This document shows, piece after piece, positions 1-7,450 of a stretch of 13,535 nucleotides of DNA (the first letter of the stretch is position 1; each line of letters starts with the position of its first letter). The notes beneath the pieces are model-generated. The model saw nothing but the letters and a program-made list of their open reading frames with translations, was not told where the DNA came from and ran no database searches. Position numbers and translations under genes: made by a program. The DNA comes from Faecalimonas sp. (GTDB lineage: Bacteria > Bacillota > Clostridia > Lachnospirales > Lachnospiraceae), in the NCBI GenBank assembly GCA_020024645.1, contig JAHHTN010000060.1, positions 1 through 13,535 of the forward strand, written 5' to 3'.

Positions 1-24
1 ATACAAATGGAGGTTTAAAAAGGA

Positions 25-705
25 ATGGAACAGTATAAGAAAGAGTTTATCGATTTTATGGTAGAAAGTAAAGTACTTAAATTTGGAGAATTTACATTAA
101 AAAGTGGTAGAAAATCTCCATTTTTCATGAATGCTGGAGGATATGTGACAGGTTCACAGTTAAAGAAACTTGGAGAATATTATGCAAAAGCGATTCATGA
201 CAAATACGGAGATGATTTCGATGTTTTATTTGGACCAGCGTATAAAGGTATCCCACTTGGAGTTGTAACTGCAATTGCATATAGTGAATTATATGGAAAA
301 GAAGTACGTTATTGTTCAGATAGGAAAGAAGAAAAAGATCATGGTGCAGACAAAGGAAGTTTCCTTGGAAGTAAGCTTCAAGATGGAGATCGTGTAATTA
401 TGATTGAAGATGTAACAACATCAGGGAAATCAATGGAAGAAACAGTACCAAAAGTAAAAGGTGCAGCAGATGTAGAAATCGTTGGACTTATAGTTTCACT
501 TGATCGTATGGAAGTTGGAAAAGGCGGAGAAAAATGTGCCTTAGAAGAAGTGAAAGATCTCTATGGATTTGAAACAAATGCGATTGTTACAATGGCTGAG
601 GTTGTGGAACATTTGTATAATAGAGAATGTAATGGAGAAATTATTATTGATGATACAATAAAAGCAGCGATTGACGCATACTATGAAAAGTATGGTGCGA
701 AATAA
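25..705 (+). CDS. pyrE: Orotate phosphoribosyltransferase
   Basis: PyrE transfers the phosphoribosyl group of PRPP to orotate, giving OMP, the fifth step of UMP synthesis in the cytosol. The 226-residue protein has the PRPP-binding motif of type I phosphoribosyltransferases at residues 124-136 (VIMIEDVTTSGKS), with the paired acidic residues E128-D129. A K/D-rich flexible loop lies at about residues 98-111 (SDRKEEKDHGADKG), and the substrate-side segment FGPAYKGIPL is at 69-78. The ATG is preceded by GGAGG at 9-13, and the N-terminus reads as complete. The length fits the longer clostridial PyrE type. Four genes follow at very short spacing, so it is probably upstream in a polycistronic transcript whose promoter lies left of the window. 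Other pyr genes may precede it, but that cannot be seen here. Identification is secure. Confidence 0.96.
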   Translation: MEQYKKEFIDFMVESKVLKFGEFTLKSGRKSPFFMNAGGYVTGSQLKKLGEYYAKAIHDKYGDDFDVLFGPAYKGIPLGVVTAIAYSELYGKEVRYCSDRKEEKDHGADKGSFLGSKLQDGDRVIMIEDVTTSGKSMEETVPKVKGAADVEIVGLIVSLDRMEVGKGGEKCALEEVKDLYGFETNAIVTMAEVVEHLYNRECNGEIIIDDTIKAAIDAYYEKYGAK

Positions 706-722
706 GCGAAAGGAAGTTAAGA

Positions 723-872
723 ATGGAGAAGTTATATAAAACGACAGGAACAGTTGGAGCAGGTAATATTGCACTTGGAATTATTATGATTGTGACAGGA
801 GTTGTTGCAGGAATACTTACTATCGTGGGTGGCGGAAGACTTTTAGCAGGAAGAAAGAAAATAATGTTTTAG
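723..872 (+). CDS. Small glycine-rich membrane peptide (49 aa), unknown function
   Basis: This is a short ORF of 49 codons starting at ATG 723 and ending at TAG 870-872. It begins 17 bases after the pyrE stop, and the purine-rich AAAGGAAG at 709-716 serves as a ribosome site. The peptide starts MEKLYKTTGTVGAG. It continues into a hydrophobic glycine-rich stretch at about residues 15-41, long enough for one membrane helix or a tight hairpin, and ends in a basic tail (GRKKIMF). I recall similar short proteins next to pyrE in Lachnospiraceae, but this is memory and not a search. The good ribosome site, the operon spacing and the clean membrane-peptide composition support a real gene. No function can be assigned. 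Confidence 0.72.
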   Translation: MEKLYKTTGTVGAGNIALGIIMIVTGVVAGILTIVGGGRLLAGRKKIMF

Positions 873-887
873 AGAAGGAATACAGAA

Positions 888-1352
888 TTGAAAGCGAAAA
901 ATAAAAAACGCATCAAAATATTTGGAAAAGTATTCTTTATATTATATATCGTATTTATTTTTTATTTTCTTCTACTTTCGGATTGGTATGGAAGAGGGCA
1001 AGAAATGAAAGTATACCACTATAATCTCGTGTTGTTTAAAGAAATCAAACGATTTTGGAATTATAGAGAACAATTTGGAATTATGGCGGTGATGGAAAAT
1101 CTGTTGGGGAATATAGTTATTTTTATTCCTTTTGGTTTTTTTATGCCAATAGGAAGCAGATTTAGGAGTTTTCTTGTAACTACATTTTATGGATTTGGGA
1201 TTAGTCTATGTGTAGAACTTTTTCAACTTGTGACAAAAGTAGGATGCTTTGACGTGGACGATTTATTGTTGAATACAGTAGGAAGTGGTTTGGGTTATAT
1301 GCTATTTATACTATGTGATAGGATAAGGAGAAAATTTAGTGCGAAAAAATAA
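888..1352 (+). CDS. VanZ-like family membrane protein
   Basis: The 154-residue protein has about four membrane helices, near residues 12-30, 72-88, 94-115 and 129-145. It shows the VanZ-family signature: NLLGNIVIFIPFGFF at 71-85, a conserved E110-x-x-Q113 pair, and FDVDDLLLNTVGSGLGY at 121-137. VanZ itself gives low-level teicoplanin resistance by an unclear mechanism. Most members of the family have no known role and resistance should not be inferred here. The start is a TTG at 888-890, chosen because GAAGGA (874-879) sits 8 bases upstream and no ATG fits the N-terminus. The gene begins 15 bases after the small membrane peptide, and its end overlaps the next gene by 14 bases, which points to translational coupling. 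Confidence 0.85.
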   Translation: MKAKNKKRIKIFGKVFFILYIVFIFYFLLLSDWYGRGQEMKVYHYNLVLFKEIKRFWNYREQFGIMAVMENLLGNIVIFIPFGFFMPIGSRFRSFLVTTFYGFGISLCVELFQLVTKVGCFDVDDLLLNTVGSGLGYMLFILCDRIRRKFSAKK

Positions 1353-1728
1353 AGAAAAAGACAGAAAAAAGGATAGAGAACGAGAGCGGGATAGAAAAAA
1401 AGATAAGAAAAAATATGGGAATCGAAAATATGGGCAGGCAAAATTAAAGCCTTCAAAGAAGGGAATTACTTCTTGTGTGATTGCGGGGACGGTTGCATTT
1501 GTAATTCTTTCATCAATCGTGATTACGTATTTATATAAAGGGAAGGCAGCGGGATATATCGGAGGACTTGGTGTGAGTGCGTTGTTCTTTGCAGGAGCTG
1601 GAATTATGCAAGGGGTTCGAGGCTTTAAAGAACGTGATAAAGATTATCGCACTTGCAAAGTTGGGATCGGATTTAATATATTCTTTTTGGTAAGTTTATT
1701 GGTATTCTTTTTAGGAGGTTTTTTATAG
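1339..1728 (+). CDS. Three-helix membrane protein with highly charged N-terminus (DUF6142-like)
   Basis: The protein has 129 residues. Residues 1-41 are extremely charged, mostly alternating K/R with D/E, and this cytosolic tail leads into three likely membrane helices at about 43-65, 70-90 and 107-128. The start is GTG 1339, placed 8 bases after AAGGAG (1325-1330) inside the end of the VanZ-like gene. The overlap of 14 bases suggests coupled translation. The C-terminal part resembles the Lachnospiraceae-centred family I know as DUF6142. That name is from memory and should be confirmed by profile search. Function is unknown. The stop TAG lies one base before the ATG of the aminopeptidase gene, and the ribosome site of that gene is inside this one. 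Confidence 0.78.
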   Translation: MRKNKEKDRKKDRERERDRKKDKKKYGNRKYGQAKLKPSKKGITSCVIAGTVAFVILSSIVITYLYKGKAAGYIGGLGVSALFFAGAGIMQGVRGFKERDKDYRTCKVGIGFNIFFLVSLLVFFLGGFL

Positions 1729-1729
1729 G

Positions 1730-3781
1730 ATGGAAAAACAAGTTCAAGAACGTTACACACTTTCAGTAGAAAGAATCAGAAACATTGAAACAGAGAAAAC
1801 AGTAGGAGAAAAATTCCAAAAATTTTTCTCAAAAGTTGCTAGTTTTTTACTCGAAATTGATCGAGTAAACCAAGTGTTAAAAAATGATGAATGGAAAAAT
1901 TTATCATTTGAAGAAATGCAAAAAGAAAATCAAAAGTTGTATGAAGATATTTTACCAGAAAATTATGAAAGAAGTTATGCAAATCCAGATTATGCAGTAG
2001 AAATTCTTGGAGAAGAATATGGAAAAATTCTTAGTTTTTTATATACAGAAATGCGTGGTGAAATTGCTTATGTTTTTGAGAGAAAAGAACTATATCTAAC
2101 AATTTGTAATGAGTTATTTATCGAAATGTACAACTGTTTTGAAGGGGAGGAACCTTCTTATGAGTCATTAAAAGAAATTGTTTATTGGTATGCGAGCGAT
2201 TATGCCGATGTATTTATGGCAGATAGAATTGTTGATCAAATTGATTGGGAACAAGATTTTGCAACACGAATTATTATGGAAAGTGATTTGGAAGATTTAC
2301 GTTATCTGTATTCTTATGGAGAATATGTTTCTGAGAATGAAAGAAGAACAGCAGAACATATGAATGAACTTTCGGAGGAAACGATTTGCAAGATGGCAGA
2401 CACATATACAGAAGGATATCGTATGTGCTTTGTGAACGGTAGAAAAGATCTATCAAAAAAAGGCTCAGTAAATGTACGCTATACATTAGGCTTTGAAAGA
2501 GTTGTTAAAAAGGCTATTGAAAACTTTGAAAAAATGGGATTGAAACCAGTTATTTTTCGCGCAGGTGTAAGTGTTTTGACAAAGCGTAAACATTTTAAGA
2601 CAGGGTACTATGGAGCAATTGCTAATAAACAATACGAGTATGATCATGGAGCAGATGTGGGGTTATTTTTAGACAAGAAATTTGTAGAACGAAAATTAGA
2701 AGTGTTAAAAAATACCTATGAAAAACATAAAGAATTAGCAGGGGAAATGGCTGGACCAGCAGTTATGGAGGTGTTTGGAGAAGCGCCATTTGCACCACAA
2801 AGCAAAAAAAATGCTGTTCATTTGACAGAGAAACAGGAACAGTTGGAACTTTTGTACGATAGTAAGTCAGGTCAGATTACAAATGAATATATCAAAGGGG
2901 AAGAAAGAGGATTTACAATTATTGCATATCCTGTTCCAGAAATTGCAGATAATTACGAAGAAATTTTTGATGAAGTTATTCGTATTAATACATTGGATGC
3001 AAGCCTATATGAGAGAGTGCAACAGACTATTATTGATGCACTTGACCAAGGAGAATATGTTCATATTCTTGGAAAAGGAGAAAATAAAACAGATTTAAAA
3101 GTGCAATTGTATAAATTGCAAAATCCTGAAAGAGAAACAATTTTTGAAAATTGTGTAGCAGATGCGAATATTCCTGTAGGAGAAGTGTTTACCTCTCCAG
3201 TACTTGAAGGAACAGAAGGAACTTTATATGTAAGTAAAGTTTACTTAAATGAACTTCAATATAGAGATTTAGAAATTACTTTTAAAGATGGAAAAATCCA
3301 AGAGTATACTTGTAGCAACTTTGAAGAAGAGGAGGAAAACAAGAAATATATTCATACAAATATTTTATATAATCATGAAACATTGCCACTTGGTGAATTT
3401 GCCATTGGTACAAACACAACAGCATATGTTGTGGCAAAAAGATATGGAATTGAAGATAAAATGCCAATTTTGATTGCAGAGAAAATGGGACCGCATTTTG
3501 CAGTGGGAGATACGTGTTATAGTTGGAGTGAAGAAAACAGAATTTACAATCCGAATGGCAAGGAAATTGTGGCAAAAGACAATTCTGTCTCTATTTTACG
3601 GAAAGAAGATGTAAGTAAAGCGTATTTACAATGCCATACAGATATCACGATTCCATATGAAGAATTGGAAGAAATTTCTGTTGTAAAACCAAATGGTGAG
3701 AAAATCATTATTTTGAAAGATACAAAATTTGTATTAGAAGGAACAGAAATGTTAAACGAACCTTTAGCCGAATTAAATTAA
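1730..3781 (+). CDS. M29-family (AmpS/AmpT-type) metallo-aminopeptidase with N-terminal extension
   Basis: The C-terminal two thirds look like a peptidase of family M29, the dinuclear-metal aminopeptidases AmpS/AmpT/PepS, which remove N-terminal residues from peptides in the cytosol. The family's ordered ligand and catalytic residues E, E, H, Y, H, D are all present: E485 in GEVFTSP, E556 in LGE, H589 and Y597 in the GPHFAVGDTCY segment, and H636/D638 in HTDI. This suggests an active enzyme. Typical M29 enzymes have about 410 residues, whereas this one has 683. The core seems to begin near residue 220, leaving an acidic, probably helical extension of about 215 residues that I do not recognise. 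There is no signal peptide. The start ATG 1730 has AGGAGG at 1713-1718. It is the last gene of the pyrE run. No convincing terminator follows it, only an AU-only 6-bp hairpin near 3785-3800. Confidence 0.82.
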   Translation: MEKQVQERYTLSVERIRNIETEKTVGEKFQKFFSKVASFLLEIDRVNQVLKNDEWKNLSFEEMQKENQKLYEDILPENYERSYANPDYAVEILGEEYGKILSFLYTEMRGEIAYVFERKELYLTICNELFIEMYNCFEGEEPSYESLKEIVYWYASDYADVFMADRIVDQIDWEQDFATRIIMESDLEDLRYLYSYGEYVSENERRTAEHMNELSEETICKMADTYTEGYRMCFVNGRKDLSKKGSVNVRYTLGFERVVKKAIENFEKMGLKPVIFRAGVSVLTKRKHFKTGYYGAIANKQYEYDHGADVGLFLDKKFVERKLEVLKNTYEKHKELAGEMAGPAVMEVFGEAPFAPQSKKNAVHLTEKQEQLELLYDSKSGQITNEYIKGEERGFTIIAYPVPEIADNYEEIFDEVIRINTLDASLYERVQQTIIDALDQGEYVHILGKGENKTDLKVQLYKLQNPERETIFENCVADANIPVGEVFTSPVLEGTEGTLYVSKVYLNELQYRDLEITFKDGKIQEYTCSNFEEEEENKKYIHTNILYNHETLPLGEFAIGTNTTAYVVAKRYGIEDKMPILIAEKMGPHFAVGDTCYSWSEENRIYNPNGKEIVAKDNSVSILRKEDVSKAYLQCHTDITIPYEELEEISVVKPNGEKIIILKDTKFVLEGTEMLNEPLAELN

Positions 3782-3784
3782 TTG

Positions 3785-3893
3785 TTATAAGTATTTATAA
3801 TCAGTAATTCGACGTTCATGTGTTGACATCTTATAAGGGGATAAGTAAAATAACTTATAAATAGAAAAGATTTATTTATGAAACTTATAAATA
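3785..3893 (+). repeat. Cluster of TTATAA / CTTATAA repeats around the purE promoter
   Basis: The hexamer TTATAA occurs five times in 106 bases, starting at 3785, 3795, 3831, 3855 and 3885. The last three are preceded by C, forming CTTATAA at 3830, 3854 and 3884. Two lie inside an exact 12-base direct repeat, AACTTATAAATA, at 3852-3863 and 3882-3893, with starts 30 bases apart. The repeats flank and follow the promoter core. They could be operator sites or only AT-rich leader sequence. Confidence 0.55.
3823..3851 (+). promoter_or_regulatory. Promoter of the purE-purM-purN-purD operon
   Basis: A sigma-A-type promoter is visible: TTGACA at 3823-3828, a 17-base spacer, and TAAAAT at 3846-3851. 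Transcription should start near 3858, giving a leader of about 60 bases before purE. The spacer contains the inverted pair CTTAT (3830-3834) and ATAAG (3841-3845), where a repressor could act. I do not see a purine riboswitch or a recognisable pair of Bacillus-type PurBoxes (CGAA-containing repeats). Confidence 0.7.
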
Positions 3894-3920
3894 ATATATT
3901 GTACAGAAGGGAAGAAAACT

Positions 3921-4433
3921 ATGGCAAAAGTAGGAATTGTAATGGGGAGCGACTCAGATATGAAAGTCATGAGTAAAGCAGCCGATATGTTAGAAAAACT
4001 CAGTGTAGATTATGAAATGACCATTATTTCAGCACATCGTGAACCAGATGTATTTTATGACTATGCGAAATCAGCAGAAGAAAAGGGATTTAAAGTAATT
4101 ATTGCAGGGGCTGGAATGGCTGCACATTTACCAGGAATGTGCGCTGCAATCTTTCCAATGCCTGTTATTGGGATTCCAATGTCAAGCAAAAATTTAGAAG
4201 GAGTAGATGCATTGTATTCTATTGTACAGATGCCACCAGGAATTCCAGTTGCCACGGTAGCAATTGATGGTGGGGCTAATGCGGCTATTTTAGCAGCAAA
4301 AATTCTTTCTACATCAGATGAAGAATTATTAGAACGATTGAAAGCTTATACACAGGAAATGAAAGAAACAGTACAAGCAAAAGCAGAAAAACTTGAAAAA
4401 TTAGGACATAAAGAATATTTAAAACAAATGTAA
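3921..4433 (+). CDS. purE: N5-carboxyaminoimidazole ribonucleotide mutase / AIR carboxylase catalytic subunit
   Basis: PurE forms carboxyaminoimidazole ribonucleotide (CAIR) in purine synthesis, from N5-CAIR in class I enzymes or directly from AIR and CO2 in class II. The 170-residue protein has the phosphate-binding GSDSD at residues 9-13, the catalytic histidine H39 in SAHR (37-40), and GAGMAAHLPG at 63-72. These fit the class I pattern; I do not see class II hallmarks. A ribosome site (AAGGGAA, about 3907-3913) precedes the ATG. It is the first gene of the pur operon, and purM follows after 40 bases. No purK, the partner that makes N5-CAIR, is in this window, so either purK lies elsewhere or the enzyme acts without it. 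Confidence 0.95.
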   Translation: MAKVGIVMGSDSDMKVMSKAADMLEKLSVDYEMTIISAHREPDVFYDYAKSAEEKGFKVIIAGAGMAAHLPGMCAAIFPMPVIGIPMSSKNLEGVDALYSIVQMPPGIPVATVAIDGGANAAILAAKILSTSDEELLERLKAYTQEMKETVQAKAEKLEKLGHKEYLKQM

Positions 4434-4473
4434 AGCATAGTTACGAATGAGATGAAATAAGTGGAGGTATATC

Positions 4474-5499
4474 ATGGATTACAAGAATGCAGGCGTTGAT
4501 ATTGAAGCTGGTTATAAATCAGTAGAATTGATGAAGGAACACGTAAAGAAAACAATGCGTCCAGAGGTGCTTGGAGGACTTGGAGGATTTTCGGGGGCGT
4601 TTTCTTTAGAGAAAATCAAACAGATGGAAGAGCCAGTATTGCTATCTGGTACAGATGGATGTGGAACAAAAGTAAAACTTGCAATGATTTTAGACAAACA
4701 CGATACAATCGGAATTGATGCAGTAGCAATGTGTGTAAATGATATTGCTTGTGCAGGTGGAGAACCATTATTCTTTCTTGACTACATTGCCTGCGGGAAA
4801 AATGAACCAGAAAAAATTGCTACAATCGTAAGTGGTGTAGCAGAAGGATGCCTTCAATCAGGGGCAGCTTTAATCGGTGGGGAAACAGCAGAACATCCAG
4901 GGCTTATGCCTGAAGATGATTATGATCTTGCAGGATTTGCAGTAGGTGTATGTGATAAAAAAGAGATGATCACAGGAGAGGATTTAAAAGCTGGAGATGT
5001 TCTTATCGGTATGGCATCATCAGGAGTTCATAGCAACGGATTTTCATTAGTTCGTAAAGTGTTTGAAATGAGTGAAACATCATTAAATACATATCATGAT
5101 AGATTGGGATGCACACTTGGGGAAGCCCTGTTGGCACCAACTAAAATTTATGTGAAAGCACTTAAATCTATTAAAGATGAAGGAATTCGTGTGAAAGCAT
5201 GTAGCCATATTACAGGTGGTGGTTTCTATGAAAATATCCCTCGTATGTTAAAAGAAGGAACACATGCTGTAGTGAAAAAAGATAGTTATCCTATGTTACC
5301 AATCTTCCCAATGTTAGCAGAACATGGGGATGTTGCGGAAGAAATGATGTATAATACATTTAATATGGGACTTGGTATGATTGTAGCAGTAGATGAAAAA
5401 GATGTAGAAAGTACATTGAAAGCAATCGAGGCAGCAGGAGAAGAGGGATATGTGGTTGGACATATCGAGGCAGGAGATAAAGGAGTAACTTTATGCTAA
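4474..5499 (+). CDS. purM: Phosphoribosylformylglycinamidine cyclo-ligase (AIR synthetase)
   Basis: PurM closes the imidazole ring, converting FGAM plus ATP to AIR, the substrate for the PurE step. The 341-residue length is typical. It carries the N-terminal YKNAGVDIEAG segment, GTDGCGTK at residues 59-66, the conserved GGETAE at 135-140, and SSGVHSNGFSLVRK at 182-195. These are hallmarks of the PurM/ThiL/SelD ATP-binding superfamily in its PurM form. Position 141 is H where many family members have M (GGETAEHPG instead of GGETAEMPG). This is probably a lineage variant. GGAGG at 4463-4467 precedes the ATG. The stop codon overlaps the purN start (ATG at 5493, TAA at 5497-5499), consistent with translational coupling. 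Confidence 0.97.
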   Translation: MDYKNAGVDIEAGYKSVELMKEHVKKTMRPEVLGGLGGFSGAFSLEKIKQMEEPVLLSGTDGCGTKVKLAMILDKHDTIGIDAVAMCVNDIACAGGEPLFFLDYIACGKNEPEKIATIVSGVAEGCLQSGAALIGGETAEHPGLMPEDDYDLAGFAVGVCDKKEMITGEDLKAGDVLIGMASSGVHSNGFSLVRKVFEMSETSLNTYHDRLGCTLGEALLAPTKIYVKALKSIKDEGIRVKACSHITGGGFYENIPRMLKEGTHAVVKKDSYPMLPIFPMLAEHGDVAEEMMYNTFNMGLGMIVAVDEKDVESTLKAIEAAGEEGYVVGHIEAGDKGVTLC

Positions 5500-6119
5500 A
5501 AGTAGTTGTATTGGTTTCGGGTGGTGGAACAAATCTGCAAGCGATTATAGATGCAGTCGAAGCGAAAACAATTACAAATACGGAAATTATAGGGGTAATT
5601 AGCAATAACAAAAACGCATATGCGCTTGAAAGAGCAAAACAGTATGGAATTTTTGGAAAATGTATTTCCCCAAAAGAGTATGATACAAGGGAAGCATTTA
5701 ATGATGCTTTCCTTGAAGAAGTTAATGGGTTAAATCCGGATTTGATTGTTCTTGCAGGTTTTCTTGTTGTTATACCAGAACAAATGATAAAACAGTATGA
5801 AAATAAAATTATTAATATTCATCCATCCTTAATTCCAGCTTTTTGCGGAAAAGGATATTATGGTTTGAAAGTACATGAAAAAGCGTTGGAACGTGGTGTG
5901 AAAGTTGTAGGAGCAACAGTACATTTTGTAGATGAAGGAACGGATACAGGACCAATTATTTTACAGAAAGCGGTATCTGTTCAGCAAGGTGATACACCAG
6001 AAATTCTTCAACGCAGGGTAATGGAAGAGGCGGAATGGAAAATTCTACCAGAGGCAATACATTTAATTGCAAATGGAAAAATAAAAGTAGAAAACAGACA
6101 GGTTCAAATTGAAGGATAA
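5493..6119 (+). CDS. purN: Phosphoribosylglycinamide formyltransferase (folate-dependent)
   Basis: PurN formylates GAR using 10-formyltetrahydrofolate, giving FGAR. The 208-residue protein shows the N-terminal SGGGTNLQAI phosphate loop (residues 9-18) and the catalytic segment INIHPSLIP with N108 and H110. The third catalytic residue, D151, lies in the HFVDEGTDTGPII segment. The spacing H144 to D151 matches H137 to D144 of the E. coli enzyme. The start ATG lies inside the end of purM, with AAGGAG (5480-5485) at good distance. This dependence on formyl-folate contrasts with the formate-using PurT, which is not seen here. purD begins 10 bases after its stop. Confidence 0.96.
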   Translation: MLKVVVLVSGGGTNLQAIIDAVEAKTITNTEIIGVISNNKNAYALERAKQYGIFGKCISPKEYDTREAFNDAFLEEVNGLNPDLIVLAGFLVVIPEQMIKQYENKIINIHPSLIPAFCGKGYYGLKVHEKALERGVKVVGATVHFVDEGTDTGPIILQKAVSVQQGDTPEILQRRVMEEAEWKILPEAIHLIANGKIKVENRQVQIEG

Positions 6120-6129
6120 GGAGGATACG

Positions 6130-7401
6130 ATGAAAGTATTAATCGTTGGTAGTGGTGGAAGAGAACATGCAATTGCATGGAGCGTAGCAAAAAGCGATAA
6201 AGTAGATAAAATTTATTGTGCACCGGGAAATGCAGGTATTACAGAATATGCTGAATGCGTAAATATTGAAGCAATGGAATTTGATAAACTAGTGCAATTT
6301 GCGAAAGAAAAAGAAATCGATTTGACGGTAATTGGTATGGACGATCCTCTAGTAGCTGGAATTGTAGATGCATTTGAAGCAGAGGGACTTCGGGTATTTG
6401 GACCAAATAAGGCAGCTGCAATATTGGAAGGCTCAAAAGCATTTTCAAAAGACTTGATGAAAAAATATAATATTCCAACAGCAGGATATGAAAATTTCGA
6501 TTGTGCAGAAGACGCACTCGCATATTTAGAAACAGCTAAATTTCCAATTGTATTAAAAGCAGATGGACTTGCACTTGGAAAAGGTGTTCTAATTTGTAAT
6601 ACACTAGAAGAAGCAAAAGATGGTGTGAAATCTATTATGCTAGATAAAAAATTCGGAACCGCTGGAAATACAATGGTTATCGAAGAATTCATGACAGGAC
6701 GTGAAGTGTCTGTACTTTCTTTTGTAGATGGAAAAACAATTAAAACAATGACCTCTGCTCAAGACCACAAACGAGCAAAAGATGGAGATGAAGGGCTTAA
6801 CACAGGAGGAATGGGCACATTTTCGCCAAGTCCTTTTTATACAAAAGAAGTAGAAGAATTTTGTGAAAAATACGTATATCAGGCAACTGTAGATGCAATG
6901 AAAGAAGAGGGAAGAGAATTTAAAGGGATTATTTTCTTTGGCCTTATGCTTACAGAGGACGGACCAAAAGTCTTAGAATACAATGCACGATTCGGTGATC
7001 CTGAAACACAAGTTGTACTGCCAAGAATGAAAACAGATATTATTGATGTATTTGAAGCTTGTATTGACGGTACATTAGATAAAATTGAATTGGAATTTGA
7101 AGATAATGCTGCAGTTTGTGTTGTTTTAGCATCAGATGGATATCCATTGAGTTATGAAAAAGGATTTGAAATTACAGGATTAGAAGAATTTAAAAACCAT
7201 GATGGTTACTATTGTTTCCATGCTGGAACAAAGTGGGAAGATGGAAAAATAGTAACAAATGGAGGACGTGTACTGGGTGTAACTGCGAAAGGTACAAATT
7301 TAAAAGAAGCAAGAGCTAATGCTTATAAGGCGACTGAGTGGATACAGTTTGCAAATAAATATAAGAGAAATGATATCGGAAAAGCAATTGATGAAGCATA
7401 A
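6130..7401 (+). CDS. purD: Phosphoribosylamine-glycine ligase (GAR synthetase)
   Basis: PurD joins phosphoribosylamine and glycine with ATP to make GAR, the substrate of PurN. I place the start at ATG 6130, giving 423 residues that begin MKVLIVGSGGREHA, the usual PurD N-terminus. An upstream in-frame TTG at 6109 would lie inside purN and ahead of the ribosome site AAGGAGG (6118-6124), so it is unlikely. ATP-grasp features include KADGLALGKGV at residues 143-153, the QDHKRAKDGDEGLNTGGMG region at 211-229, and the metal-site segment FGDPETQ at 288-294. The length matches the family. This is the last gene of the operon and is followed by a strong terminator. purH, often found between purN and purD, is absent here. 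Confidence 0.97.
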   Translation: MKVLIVGSGGREHAIAWSVAKSDKVDKIYCAPGNAGITEYAECVNIEAMEFDKLVQFAKEKEIDLTVIGMDDPLVAGIVDAFEAEGLRVFGPNKAAAILEGSKAFSKDLMKKYNIPTAGYENFDCAEDALAYLETAKFPIVLKADGLALGKGVLICNTLEEAKDGVKSIMLDKKFGTAGNTMVIEEFMTGREVSVLSFVDGKTIKTMTSAQDHKRAKDGDEGLNTGGMGTFSPSPFYTKEVEEFCEKYVYQATVDAMKEEGREFKGIIFFGLMLTEDGPKVLEYNARFGDPETQVVLPRMKTDIIDVFEACIDGTLDKIELEFEDNAAVCVVLASDGYPLSYEKGFEITGLEEFKNHDGYYCFHAGTKWEDGKIVTNGGRVLGVTAKGTNLKEARANAYKATEWIQFANKYKRNDIGKAIDEA

Positions 7402-7408
7402 ATTATAT

Positions 7409-7446
7409 TTGAGGACGTAGTAATTTTACTGCGCCCTCAATTTTTA
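7409..7446 (+). terminator. Intrinsic terminator of the pur operon
   Basis: The stem pairs TTGAGG (7409-7414) with CCTCAA (7435-7440). After a 2-base internal loop on each side, GTAGTA (7417-7422) pairs with TACTGC (7427-7432, one G-U pair) around a small ATTT loop. Five T follow at 7441-7445. On the opposite strand the hairpin also forms but lacks a clean U tract, so it would stop the convergent minus-strand transcript less well. Confidence 0.88.
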
Positions 7447-7450
7447 GTTA

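Noticed and set aside
1341..1412. A-runs of six to seven bases in the charged N-terminus of the membrane protein as phase-variation tracts
   Set aside because: Runs of this length are normal in lysine-rich coding sequence of low-GC genomes, and the frame is intact.
3785..3800. TTATAA-GTAT-TTATAA hairpin after the aminopeptidase gene as a terminator
   Set aside because: The stem is six A-U pairs with no U tract, so it should be too weak to stop transcription. Read-through towards purE is possible.
3802..3822. ATTCGACGTTCATG as a PurR PurBox
   Set aside because: It has only partial likeness to the CGAA core, and I cannot find a second inverted copy at the expected spacing.
6213..6692. 159-codon open frame on the minus strand inside purD
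   Set aside because: It is a shadow of the purD coding frame with a serine- and isoleucine-rich composition, and has no ribosome site or promoter.
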